Shown here piece after piece: positions 36,123 through 45,176 of a stretch of DNA of 64,000 bases. Under the pieces are notes generated by a model. The model was given only the letters and a program-made list of their open reading frames with translations, did not search any database and had not been told where the DNA came from. How positions within the stretch are numbered: position 1 is the stretch's first letter; the number at the start of each line of letters is the position of its first letter. The position numbers and the translations under genes are program-made. The stretch is taken from contig NW_013524648.1 of the NCBI RefSeq assembly GCF_000250985.1, forward strand, positions 62,001 to 126,000, read 5' to 3'. This DNA comes from Nematocida parisii ERTm1 (lineage: Eukaryota > Microsporidia).

Positions 36123-37274
36123 ATGTACAATCCAAATACAACCACAAGCATGCAGGGAAATAAGGAAGTGATGCTCTCTGACTTTTTAGTACAGCAGCCA
36201 CCTACTGATAGTATTTCGTCAATTAAATACAGCCCAATGAGTGATATTCTTACGGCGTGTTCTTGGGATGGGTCTGTCTACATTTACATGCCAACCAACC
36301 CAAGCGTGCACGAGTCAATGGCTCTTAAAACATCAATACCGAATCCAAATGGGTCGCCTATTCTGTGCAGTTGTTTTTCTAACGATGGAATGTACCTGTT
36401 TACAGGAAGTGCAGATGGTGTTGTGCGTGCTGTTGACATGGGCACAGGAAATCTTTCAGAGCTTGGCAGGCACTCACTGGCCGTTAGTTCAATGACATTT
36501 ACAAGCGCAAGAACTCTAGTCACAGGAAGCTGGGATAAGACTGTTAAGGTCTGGAATATAAATAACCCGCAGGCACCCCCAAAGGAGATATTAATGGAGG
36601 AAAAAGTCTGCGGAATGGACAGTAAAATGAGCACTATTACCATTCTGCTGAGCAATAATATTGTTTCATACGATGTGTACACCCTAGAGAAAATACAAGT
36701 ACCAACAAACAGCGCATACCAGAACAAGCTTAGGCCTGGGTCCTCAATGGGGTATGGAACCATCCAGACAGCCTCAAAGTACCAACTGAAAAGCCTGTGG
36801 CAGCTAAGAAGTGTTTCCTGCTCTAATGATGGACAGGATGCAATAGTAGGAACTACTGGGTCAAAAGCAGAGATTGTTGCAGTGCGGCCAGGAAATGGAT
36901 TAAGCACACTCTATTACTCCTTTAGATGCAAGCAAAACTCATCTGATCGAAATGCATACCCAATTAACTCAGTACATTATCACCCAGCATTCCCTATGAC
37001 TCTTCTCACAGCAGGAACGGACGGTGTAGTTATGCTATGGAATAGACAGGCAAAGTGCAGAGTAGCCATTGGTGGCCCTGGGGCAACCGCAACCTCATCA
37101 GGAATAGATAAGTGCGTCACAGCAACAGCATTTAACAGCACAGGAAGGTATTTGGCAGTGGCTGTTGGGTACGACTGGTCACAGGGATTTAAGTCGCAGA
37201 TCCCCACTCCTGTTGAAATAAGAATTCTAATGATACCAGAAGAAATACACGCAAAAACAGGTATGAGGATATAA
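36123..37274 (+). CDS. GLE2: mRNA export WD40 protein Rae1/Gle2
   Basis: This 383-residue WD40 protein carries the Rae1 signature: the N-terminal PTDSISSIKYSPMSDIL, then ACSWDGSVYIY, DGMYLFTGSADGVV, LVTGSWDKTVKVW (about 136-148), a divergent middle, then YPINSVHYHPAFPMTLLTAG and a final GYDWSQGF. Seven blades are accounted for. Rae1 binds the GLEBS motif of Nup98 at the nuclear pore and acts in mRNA export and spindle function. It is close to full length compared with yeast Gle2 (365). The start is supported by the next ATG being far downstream. Confidence 0.94.
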   Translation: MYNPNTTTSMQGNKEVMLSDFLVQQPPTDSISSIKYSPMSDILTACSWDGSVYIYMPTNPSVHESMALKTSIPNPNGSPILCSCFSNDGMYLFTGSADGVVRAVDMGTGNLSELGRHSLAVSSMTFTSARTLVTGSWDKTVKVWNINNPQAPPKEILMEEKVCGMDSKMSTITILLSNNIVSYDVYTLEKIQVPTNSAYQNKLRPGSSMGYGTIQTASKYQLKSLWQLRSVSCSNDGQDAIVGTTGSKAEIVAVRPGNGLSTLYYSFRCKQNSSDRNAYPINSVHYHPAFPMTLLTAGTDGVVMLWNRQAKCRVAIGGPGATATSSGIDKCVTATAFNSTGRYLAVAVGYDWSQGFKSQIPTPVEIRILMIPEEIHAKTGMRI

Positions 37275-37630
37275 TAAAGCAGTAAAACATGTGGTATAGA
37301 CAATATTATGTAGATTTCTTTGTTTAAACAGTTGTATACAGCCAAATTTAGTTTAGTCTAGTATACAACCTTAAACCGTAATTAAATGCAACTTATGATA
37401 TATGCGTAGGTAAATTGTGCCATAATCTATGGAATTTTAAAGCACTGCTCTACCTAGTTAAGCCTTGCAGAATATAATATTAAATACTATGTTGGTGCAT
37501 ATTCTCGCCATAAGGGATGCAATCCAGCATTCGCCTACTAAAATCAAGGCTTAAAAATTAAATAAACAATCTATTTATGCTTAAACCAATAAAACAAAGA
37601 TTTAATAATTCTATTTAATGCGAAAATATT
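37275..37630. other. Intergenic region
   Basis: Convergent spacer, AT-rich. A GGTGCATATTCTCGCC... patch near 37494-37540 is GC-richer but short. No gene is seen. Confidence 0.45.
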
Positions 37631-39196
37631 TTACTTATTCAATACATCTATTCTGCTTAGAATAGAGGGCGTGCCCTGCTGCTTTCGAATGGATTTAATT
37701 ATATTCTTTTTTTCTTCAAGGTAGGCCCGGCAGAAATTAAGTTCGGCAACTGCTTCAGCCAGCTTTTTCTGAAACTCCTCTAACTTGTTGTTTCTGCCAG
37801 CCTCTTCTTCCTTGTGCCTTCTCTCTATATTTCTTAACAATTGCTCCTGTGTATTTTTCCATGTAATGAATAGGTTATCTATTGTAGTAAATTCATTCAC
37901 ACCAAGATCTCTGGCTATTTTAAGAGTGCTTGGGGCAATGTGGAGCCTGTTTACCAAATCATCCCTTTCAGTTAGCAGCCGGTCTTTTTCCGCCTTTATT
38001 CTCTCAATTTCTCTTTTTGCATCAAGTATAATGGTTTGCATTGACTCTTTTTCCTTTTGCAATTTTGTGTCTTGCTTATGTGAGTAATCATTGGTTATAT
38101 GAACTATCTTTGACCTGCACTGGTTAAGAGTTGCACCTACCAGAGATTTAGACCTATCCACTTCATTTGACATCTTTGTTATCCTCTGGATCAGTGACGT
38201 AAGGTATTTAACATAATGGCACAAGTCATTCTGAACTGTCGATACTTTTATATTTACATTCTGCATCTTAGCTGTACTCCTTGCTAAATACTCTTTCAGT
38301 TGGATTATTGTTGCATCTCTGTTTTTAATTATGTCCTCCGCTCTTCTCTCTACTTCTTCTTTCTGCAGTTGCGTGTGCTTGCTCTTTGATCTTATTTCAT
38401 TCACAAGCTGTTCTCCGACCTCTTTTGCCTTTTTTGCCTCTTCTGTTTTTACCAATAATTGACTTTGTATGTTCTGGCGTAGAGATTCCAAATTTCTTAT
38501 ATTCTGCTGTAATTCCATCTTTTCCCTGCTTAGCTCGTGATTTTCATTTGATAGCTGCCGGTTCATTTCACTTTTTTCGTTAACCTCTCTTTCTAGTTGC
38601 TTCATCCTTTCCTTTATATGAGCATTCATTTGCTTAAGAGACGCATTTTCTGCTGTAAAAGTAGAGTATTCTTCTTTGTACTCGGTCTCTAATTTCTTTG
38701 ATATCTTATCAAGGGCCATATACTCTTCTTTTAGCATTTTATTCTGCTGCTTTATCTTTTCTACTCCTTCCAGCTCTTCTTTTACTGTTTCTATCTCGTC
38801 CTTCATCTCTTGAAGAACATTTTTATTCTCTGACTCCTTTTTTGTTTTCTCGCTGATGTGATGGGAAAGCTTTATGCAGTCCTTTCGCAGAGACTCATTT
38901 TCATACTGGACTTCTTCTAGCTTTTCTAGAAGGGCCGCATTCTGTGACTTTATCATTTCATTCTGGTCAAGAAGGTTCTTCATTTCTACCTTTACTTCAG
39001 AGAGAACATCCTTTGTCTCTGTTTTTGTTCTTTTGCAGTCACAGGTTGGAATGAACGTGAGGGAAGAGTTTGTCAGCTCATTAAGCCTTGATCGAAGGTG
39101 CGATATTTGCAGCTTTAAATCAAAATTCTCTTTTTCCAGCCTTTCTAGGGATGAGTCGAATTCTTTTATTGGTAGCTGCTTTATTGCTTGGGTCAT
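37631..39196 (-). CDS. Coiled-coil protein with CM1 motif (spindle-pole gamma-tubulin receptor)
   Basis: The frame encodes 521 residues from ATG 39196. Residues about 12-40 are a CM1 motif (Cnn_1N): EFDSSLERLEKENFDLKLQI, with the invariant KENF-x-LKL core. In Spc110, Pcp1, Mto1, centrosomin and CDK5RAP2 this motif near the N-terminus binds and activates the gamma-tubulin complex. Residues 50-470 are an almost unbroken coiled coil, and a CDCKR segment sits near residue 52. I infer a spindle-pole-plaque protein that nucleates microtubules in closed mitosis. It is divergent from Tah18, with only 25 bp between starts. Confidence 0.8.
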   Translation of the reverse strand: MTQAIKQLPIKEFDSSLERLEKENFDLKLQISHLRSRLNELTNSSLTFIPTCDCKRTKTETKDVLSEVKVEMKNLLDQNEMIKSQNAALLEKLEEVQYENESLRKDCIKLSHHISEKTKKESENKNVLQEMKDEIETVKEELEGVEKIKQQNKMLKEEYMALDKISKKLETEYKEEYSTFTAENASLKQMNAHIKERMKQLEREVNEKSEMNRQLSNENHELSREKMELQQNIRNLESLRQNIQSQLLVKTEEAKKAKEVGEQLVNEIRSKSKHTQLQKEEVERRAEDIIKNRDATIIQLKEYLARSTAKMQNVNIKVSTVQNDLCHYVKYLTSLIQRITKMSNEVDRSKSLVGATLNQCRSKIVHITNDYSHKQDTKLQKEKESMQTIILDAKREIERIKAEKDRLLTERDDLVNRLHIAPSTLKIARDLGVNEFTTIDNLFITWKNTQEQLLRNIERRHKEEEAGRNNKLEEFQKKLAEAVAELNFCRAYLEEKKNIIKSIRKQQGTPSILSRIDVLNK

Positions 39197-39221
39197 TTAA
39201 TTTTCAATTTTCAATTTTTCG
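39197..39221. promoter_or_regulatory. 25-bp shared divergent promoter
   Basis: Only 25 bp of AT-rich sequence (with two near-identical TTTTCAATT words) separate the ATG of the CM1 protein from that of Tah18, so their 5' untranslated regions must be minimal or overlap. Confidence 0.5.
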
Positions 39222-41120
39222 ATGCTTTTTATTCCCGTCGGTGTTGGATCGAACTCTGGAAACTCCTTTGAGGTGGCAGAGCTTTTAAAGCGCAATCTAC
39301 AAGAATTGAGAATAAAACCCGCCACAAATATCGTACAAGAAGAGCTTATTCAGAAAACTAGCCAAAATAGCATGGGCAAAGAAGGACAAATGATATCTAA
39401 TAATAGGAATACATTGGACAGCAGGCCAAATACCGAAAAAGTAAGTGAAGCCAAGACAACAAGCAGTATTGTAGAGAAAAAAGAAGAAATCAGTAAAAAT
39501 TGTATAATATCCATATTTGATATGGACTCCTTGGATGTGTCAGATATACTCACAGGAGGGCTTGTAATATTTGTATGCTCCACAACGGGGGATGGAGATG
39601 CACCATATAACATGCAGAGATTCTGGAAAGAGTTGAAGAGGAAGAGTTGGAATAATGCGTTTGAGTTCTACTTTGCAGTGATTGGTCTAGGAGATTCTTC
39701 ATACCCAAAATACAATTATGCTGCCAAAAGACTATTTAATAGACTGAAGCAAGTGGGCGGGATCCCTCTGTGCGAAAGATGTGACTGCGATGAAATGGAT
39801 CCAATGGGCATATACAGTGCGTATATTCCATGGATAGAAAGTCTAAAAGCTGCAATTCTTTCAAAATACAAGGAAATAGCTAGAAATAAAAAAGAAGTAT
39901 ATTCTAGCAGTAATAGCAGCAACAAACAGTCTCTGTGCACGGGAACATATCTTGGAAAAAAGAAAGTTTCACCATTATCAGACCCAAAAACATTTCAAAT
40001 ATTTGGTGAGGATTCTATGCCCACAACTGAGTATGACCAAAATTTGAATAGCTATGGGTCAATGTATTCTTCTGTATATGAGTATCTGTTTGCTGTAGAT
40101 AAGAAGGAGTATGGCTATACAGTTGGCGATGTTCTGGCAATAACCCCAGAGAATGCGTGCTATCAAAAGGTCTCTTCAAAGATATTCTTTGATGATGTCA
40201 ATCATATTAGTAGACACACTGACTATCAGTCTATTCCCATGCACCATCATATACAAACGATTTACCAAATGGTAGAGGAAAAAAAGAATGCACAAATTAT
40301 GTGCGATGAGGAGCTTAAAGATCTATACTTAGATAAACTTAAGAGTATAAGCGAGTCGTATGATTTGTATTATTCATATGTGTTAAAACCCAAAAAGTCA
40401 TTTAAAGATGTTTTGATTGATTTCTATATAAAAATATCAGTTAATTCACAACTAATTAGAAAAATACTTCCCAGGTATTATACAATAAGTAAAAGAGAGG
40501 GAAATATTTATAGCATAACATCTGGCAGAATAAAAATGAAGCACTATAAAAAAGAGATACTTGGTGTATGTTCTGAGTATTTGGCGCACTTAAAAGAAGG
40601 ATGCTCTGTCTCTGTTGATATTAAAAAGAGCCAACTTTTAGTAGAGGGGGATATTTTTATTGTATGCACAGGAACAGGAATTGCTCTGGGAAGAACAATA
40701 ATGAACGAATACTTAATGGGGCGCCTCCCTGATGTGCACAGTCTTTCCATTCTATTTGGATTTCGTTCTTTGTTTTTAGACTGTCTTCACTTAAATGAAC
40801 TATTGCAGAATAAAGAAATAGAAATAATTGTAAAAAGTCAGTGCGCATATGTGCACAATAAACTATCAGATAGAAATATAGATGTGTTTCTAGCACCATC
40901 TCGTATAAAAGAGCTCTCTGCCTTTTTGACAGCACATGGCAAATCTCCAGGTGACATACGCACTAAAAACTATATTGACAGCATATTAGAAATACTTGAC
41001 AGAAAAGAACTAGAAAAGAATATAATTTTATGCGGAGGAGTACGCCTAGTAAAAACAATCCCAAAGATACTTACAAAGATAATGAATAGAGTGATTAAAC
41101 CACAAAGTGAGTGTTGGTGA
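39222..41120 (+). CDS. TAH18: NADPH-dependent diflavin oxidoreductase Tah18
   Basis: The 632-residue frame carries an N-terminal flavodoxin domain and C-terminal FAD/NADPH domains. Residues 112-135 hold FVCSTTGDGDAPYNM and residues 151-170 AVIGLGDSSYPKYNYAAKR, the hallmarks of Tah18/NDOR1 and related diflavin reductases. The reductase half has LPRYYTIS (FAD site, RxYS/T) and FGFRSLFLDCLHL. Tah18 passes electrons from NADPH to Dre2 for cytosolic Fe-S protein assembly. The FMN-binding loop near residues 5-15 (GVGSNSGNSFEVAE) is unusual, and residues about 35-105 are an insertion that splits the flavodoxin fold. Confidence 0.87.
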   Translation: MLFIPVGVGSNSGNSFEVAELLKRNLQELRIKPATNIVQEELIQKTSQNSMGKEGQMISNNRNTLDSRPNTEKVSEAKTTSSIVEKKEEISKNCIISIFDMDSLDVSDILTGGLVIFVCSTTGDGDAPYNMQRFWKELKRKSWNNAFEFYFAVIGLGDSSYPKYNYAAKRLFNRLKQVGGIPLCERCDCDEMDPMGIYSAYIPWIESLKAAILSKYKEIARNKKEVYSSSNSSNKQSLCTGTYLGKKKVSPLSDPKTFQIFGEDSMPTTEYDQNLNSYGSMYSSVYEYLFAVDKKEYGYTVGDVLAITPENACYQKVSSKIFFDDVNHISRHTDYQSIPMHHHIQTIYQMVEEKKNAQIMCDEELKDLYLDKLKSISESYDLYYSYVLKPKKSFKDVLIDFYIKISVNSQLIRKILPRYYTISKREGNIYSITSGRIKMKHYKKEILGVCSEYLAHLKEGCSVSVDIKKSQLLVEGDIFIVCTGTGIALGRTIMNEYLMGRLPDVHSLSILFGFRSLFLDCLHLNELLQNKEIEIIVKSQCAYVHNKLSDRNIDVFLAPSRIKELSAFLTAHGKSPGDIRTKNYIDSILEILDRKELEKNIILCGGVRLVKTIPKILTKIMNRVIKPQSECW

Positions 41121-41714
41121 TATATTATAACTTTTAGAGTAATATTCACTTTCTCTTTAATTATTAGGCCCATTCTAAGATATTTTACTATTTCAAATTG
41201 TTCCTTCTACAATATATACTCTATTTTATGTGAATATATTATGTTAGTGGGCCTAAGTACAATATTTAAATTTTATATTATTCCTAGTTATAATAAAATA
41301 GATTAATATTTCTGTTCATATCTTGGTATTTCTGAGTTTCGGGTTTAGAAGTAAATATATAAGTGCATACACCAAAAATTAAATTAAATATTAAAGAACA
41401 CTCCTATTTATTAGACAGAATTGTATCCTAGCAATAAAATAAATCATAACAACTCAAAGCAATCTGAAATATAAATAACACGAAATGAAATATTTCTCCT
41501 GTTACTGCTCAGTATAAATGAACAAACAAGATATAGCCAATTTGAATTATTAATATACTTTTAGTCCACAGACAACAAGACAATTACGTATAATTAATAT
41601 AATTCAACATATTAGACTGTATAGAAGAGTATATGACACAAGCGATTATTGTATGAATATTCTACTATCTCCTTCTATTTTTGTATCATACCTCGAGATA
41701 CTAAGTGAATTTTA
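41121..41714. other. Intergenic region
   Basis: Convergent AT-rich spacer. A TTCGGGTT variant (TTTCGGGTTTAG) lies near 41337-41348. No gene is supported. Confidence 0.45.
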
Positions 41715-42500
41715 TTATCCCTCAGCAGACATTTCAGAAAGTGGTCTGGATAGTATTTTTAACTCTTCAATTATTTCTAATGATGAGCTATTAAAAGCTT
41801 CTTGTATTGTTGACAGTATGGCATTCTTTATAATCTCATACCCTTCTATTTTATTGTTGACTACGTCTAATATCCACTGTGTAATTATGCAGCCTATACT
41901 TCTCTTCATTTGTTCTGGATAGGCATTTCCTATTTTACTATTAGATATTTCTTCAATTGCAAAGTTCATATTCTTTATAAGAACATACTCTGAGTTATTG
42001 CATGTGTCGATTAGATGTGTTTCTTTTCCTTTACTTTGCAAATACCCTATAATAGAGTTATATATATAGTCTGGCAACTCTTTCTCCGTTATACTTCCTA
42101 AGTAATCACACTGCGGCACCTGCATTTCACTGTGTGTGCGTGTATTATGGTATGTGATTCTATTATTGCTTATGTCACAAAACGGCTTTCTAGCCGAAAC
42201 TATCTTATCGCACTCTTCTATAGTTGCATTAAAATCTGGATACACGTAGTTATAAACTGTCTCATACCCAAAAAAATCGTAGTACACAAATATCCACATA
42301 GTGAATGCCACCAAACTTAGTAAAACACAAAATATAGCAGTATACCACAGGGCAATATATTCAAAATACTGTGTTTTATCTACTATAACACTATTAACTG
42401 ACATTTTATCGTATCCATCGCTAACGTCATCTTTAATACCATCTGTAGAGCACTGAATACAGGCTATATACAGTAAATATAGTGTAGATATATAATACAT
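41715..42500 (-). CDS. Membrane protein with signal peptide, unknown
   Basis: The frame encodes 261 residues. Residues 1-17 (MYYISTLYLLYIACIQC) look like a signal peptide ending in Cys. A strong transmembrane helix lies at about 48-73 (IALWYTAIFCVLLSLVAFTMW). The rest is soluble with several cysteines and Asn-x-Ser/Thr sites, and a helical end. The predicted topology places one side in the lumen or outside. No family is recognised. Confidence 0.65.
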   Translation of the reverse strand: MYYISTLYLLYIACIQCSTDGIKDDVSDGYDKMSVNSVIVDKTQYFEYIALWYTAIFCVLLSLVAFTMWIFVYYDFFGYETVYNYVYPDFNATIEECDKIVSARKPFCDISNNRITYHNTRTHSEMQVPQCDYLGSITEKELPDYIYNSIIGYLQSKGKETHLIDTCNNSEYVLIKNMNFAIEEISNSKIGNAYPEQMKRSIGCIITQWILDVVNNKIEGYEIIKNAILSTIQEAFNSSSLEIIEELKILSRPLSEMSAEG

Positions 42501-43429
42501 TATACATCCATTTCTACATCTATATATACCATAAATTAATGATTTTAAATGGCAGCTGACAGTTGCCTGTCATTTATTTTGTGTAATATATGATTAATGT
42601 CAATAAACGGTCAATGTACAAGACAGGAGTTTATATTCGCTCACATTATTAATATTAAACTTCGGATTGCATATAATTAACTCTTCACTCGGGTTATAAA
42701 TAGAGTTTTTATGCCATACACGAATTATAGTGGCAATTCTAGTAATAAGTAATATAGCACATCCACGAATAAATAAAATTATTCTCAGCTTTACTTTCAG
42801 ATTAATTTTAATTAATACACGGTGTATACTCTACTCCATCTTATGCACATAGCACTCACTAATAAACTCATATAAAATAACCCGAAATTGTATATAAGTG
42901 TATAACAAGACCAGTAATATATACAAATTAAATTTCTATGTGAATAATATAATTAGAAATGTAATCTTGTTACATATTTGAAACATAAGTCATTCTATAA
43001 TAAGTATTATTACACACACACCAATGCTTTTAGTAACTATTGCTTATTACTAAAATAAAGTATATTTTATCCTTTGTTTTCTAGTAATACATAGGCTCTT
43101 GGATTAGATCTGTCTGTATATCTCTTCTTATATATTCTGAATTATTTTTTATTATAATTACTTTTTAGTTTATGCTTAGAAAGCTCTTAATTATTTTTTA
43201 ATTTCTTGAGTAATTTTAATTTATTTCTTAAGGTGCTATTAGTCTAATAAAGGATTCTTTTTAATTATTTATTTTATATTTAAGGTATTTTGTTATTAGA
43301 TTGATCTTTTTCCAGCTGATTTGGTCTATTTTCTTTAATATTGCCAATAATAGATTCATTCTAGAACAAGGTTTGGATGTTCTGTGAATAATCAAAGGTA
43401 TAAATAGATGAAATGGACAGAAAAATAAA
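42501..43429. other. Divergent intergenic region
   Basis: AT-rich spacer of 0.9 kb, with ATAACCCGAA (the minus-strand form of TTCGGGTTAT) at 42877-42886 and a one-base variant, CTCGGGTTAT, near 42689. A TATA-like element TATAAATAG is at 43399-43407, 22 bp before the ATG at 43430. No gene seen. Confidence 0.45.
43399..43407 (+). promoter_or_regulatory. TATA-like element
   Basis: TATAAATAG lies 22 bp before the ATG at 43430, a typical microsporidian short-leader arrangement. Confidence 0.4.
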
Positions 43430-43741
43430 ATGAAAATATCTGCATTACTAACCATCTGCATTCTAAGCATAGTATTCTTCGGTAGCCTAACTGCTTCTAG
43501 TAGCGGAAAAGACTCTACATCCGTAGCAAACCCATCTAAGGGTGGCAAGGGTGGAAAATCATCCAAGAAGGATGATGAAGAGGATGAGAGCGACAATGGC
43601 AGTGCCGATGATGAATCATCCAACAGTGGAGCCGCCAGCAAAGTAGTCAAAAAATCAAAGGCCACCGCAAACAGCAGCAGTTCAAGCATTTCTTTAGGAT
43701 TTGCATTTGTAGCTATTCTTGCAGCTGTTTCTATGCTATAA
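43430..43741 (+). CDS. Small Ser/Lys-rich candidate GPI-anchored protein
   Basis: The 103-residue frame has a signal peptide (MKISALLTICILSIVFFGSL, then TA/SSS), a mature part of only about 60 residues rich in Ser, Gly, Lys and Asp, and a hydrophobic C-terminus (about 84-103, LGFAFVAILAAVSML) with a Ser/Asn-rich region before it. Cleavable N-signal plus C-terminal hydrophobic tail is the standard GPI-anchor arrangement; the candidate omega site would be a Ser or Asn near residue 78-82. A spore-wall location would fit. A 173-residue antisense frame is a shadow. TATA box at 43399 supports the start. Confidence 0.7.
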   Translation: MKISALLTICILSIVFFGSLTASSSGKDSTSVANPSKGGKGGKSSKKDDEEDESDNGSADDESSNSGAASKVVKKSKATANSSSSSISLGFAFVAILAAVSML

Positions 43742-44220
43742 ACAAATAAAGAGTAGAAAACATTCACTTGTAAGTATTTCATTTATTTCGGGTTGGACTT
43801 GAATTGTGCATAGGATATTAAATTGCTTGTTTCTGATTATTCGCATGTCATAGTGTGCTTATTTGATTTCTGGATGTATAACTTTTACTATGTTTACAAT
43901 CTAAAAGTATTTTAAATTACTTCTATGGTATATATGCAGTGCAATATATACAATAGTTTATATTTCACAGTACTTTCAGAGTATTCTTTATAATTTATGT
44001 GTATACAAACATACTTATATAATGAATTGTTTGGCCATAGTGTATATTAGGTTAGTATGTAGTGATATGCTTTCTTTATTTATTTCTCTAATTTATTTGA
44101 ATCCCGGTTATAATACTTTGAAGTAAAATTGGTAAAATATTATAATGAGAATTTTGACTACTGTTGAAAGGCCAGGTCTCAAAGTATTTGTATATTCTGG
44201 TCATGAGTTTGCTTTCAGCA

Positions 44221-44562
44221 CTAATTAGCATAATACCCGTTTCTGATATACTTCTTGCAGACTATTTTTAGATTCCTCTTTTCCTTATATGATTTCCAAA
44301 TTCTTGGCATTGGCTCTTGCCATGCACTTGCCAACTCTTTATACAGCAATCTCCATTTATATACTAACTTCATTAACTGTTCCTGTGAATTGTATGTGAT
44401 TAATTGCGAACACATCATTATTTTTTCTGAGTATTGTTCCAGGAGCAGTGTCATGCCACCATTCTTTATATCTTATTCTGCCAAATCTAGATATGTGGCT
44501 TTACACATTCCCATGTCAGCACGCCTTTGACTTTGTATAAGTTGGTATATGGCTTCTATTTT
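44221..44562 (-). pseudogene. Probable gene remnant with in-frame stop
   Basis: On the minus strand, a coding-like frame runs from the AAA codon at 44562 to the stop at 44221. Upstream codons read KIEAIYQLIQSQRRADMG then MCKATYLDLAE, followed by one in-frame TAA (44473-44475). The frame then continues to MTLLLEQYSEK and KLVYKWRLLYKELASAWQEP. Charged, amphipathic residues on both sides of the stop, and GC above the spacer, suggest a broken gene rather than chance. No family is recognised and no restoration is proposed. Confidence 0.35.
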
Positions 44563-44713
44563 CTATATAGTTCATCCTATAATATAAACTAAAGCAATAT
44601 TCTATAAATTTGTAAAACGTTTCTGTATTTAAACTCTTCAGTTTAGAATAAAAGTGAACAACTTTAAATAAATGGCAAAATAAAAATAACCATAAACCAT
44701 AAAAACACAGAAT

Positions 44714-44723
44714 TTCGGGTTAT
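44714..44723 (+). promoter_or_regulatory. TTCGGGTTAT motif
   Basis: An exact copy of the recurrent 10-mer, 454 bp before the ATG at 45177. Confidence 0.35.
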
Positions 44724-45176
44724 ATCTATGGATAATTATTATAATTCAGTAGTATGTCTCACATAAAATACAATATTTTACTATTTATTAGTATATTCCA
44801 GTGGATAGGCCAATTTTGATCTTAAATGCAAAGATTTCTTGGTATAAAAAGTAAATATAGGCGGCTCATGCCAATTTCACCAACTACCCGAAAAATGAAC
44901 TGTGACATCAATCTAGACCAATGAACAAATCGTATATTTATTAACTTAGTTGTGATTTAAGTGCTCTTAAAGTATATGACATATACACATATACACGATA
45001 ACTTAAAAGCACTAATATATAGTAAAATTTCTGGTTTATTACAATATATGGCAAACCCCCATTTCATAAGATACCATCTAAAAATTAGACGCAAGAACAG
45101 AAAAATAAGTGGTATGGAAAGATATTTAGATCAAATATCAGATAAGCACAAGAAATAGACAAATTAATTTTTTTTT

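Larger units (their letters stand above)
43742..45176. other. Long intergenic region with a decayed gene
   Basis: A 1.4-kb spacer, AT-rich. It holds a likely pseudogene fragment at about 44221-44562 (minus) and TTCGGGTTAT at 44714-44723. A variant motif lies near 43787. Small open frames at 44961-45158 and 44255-44530 are not supported. Confidence 0.45.
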
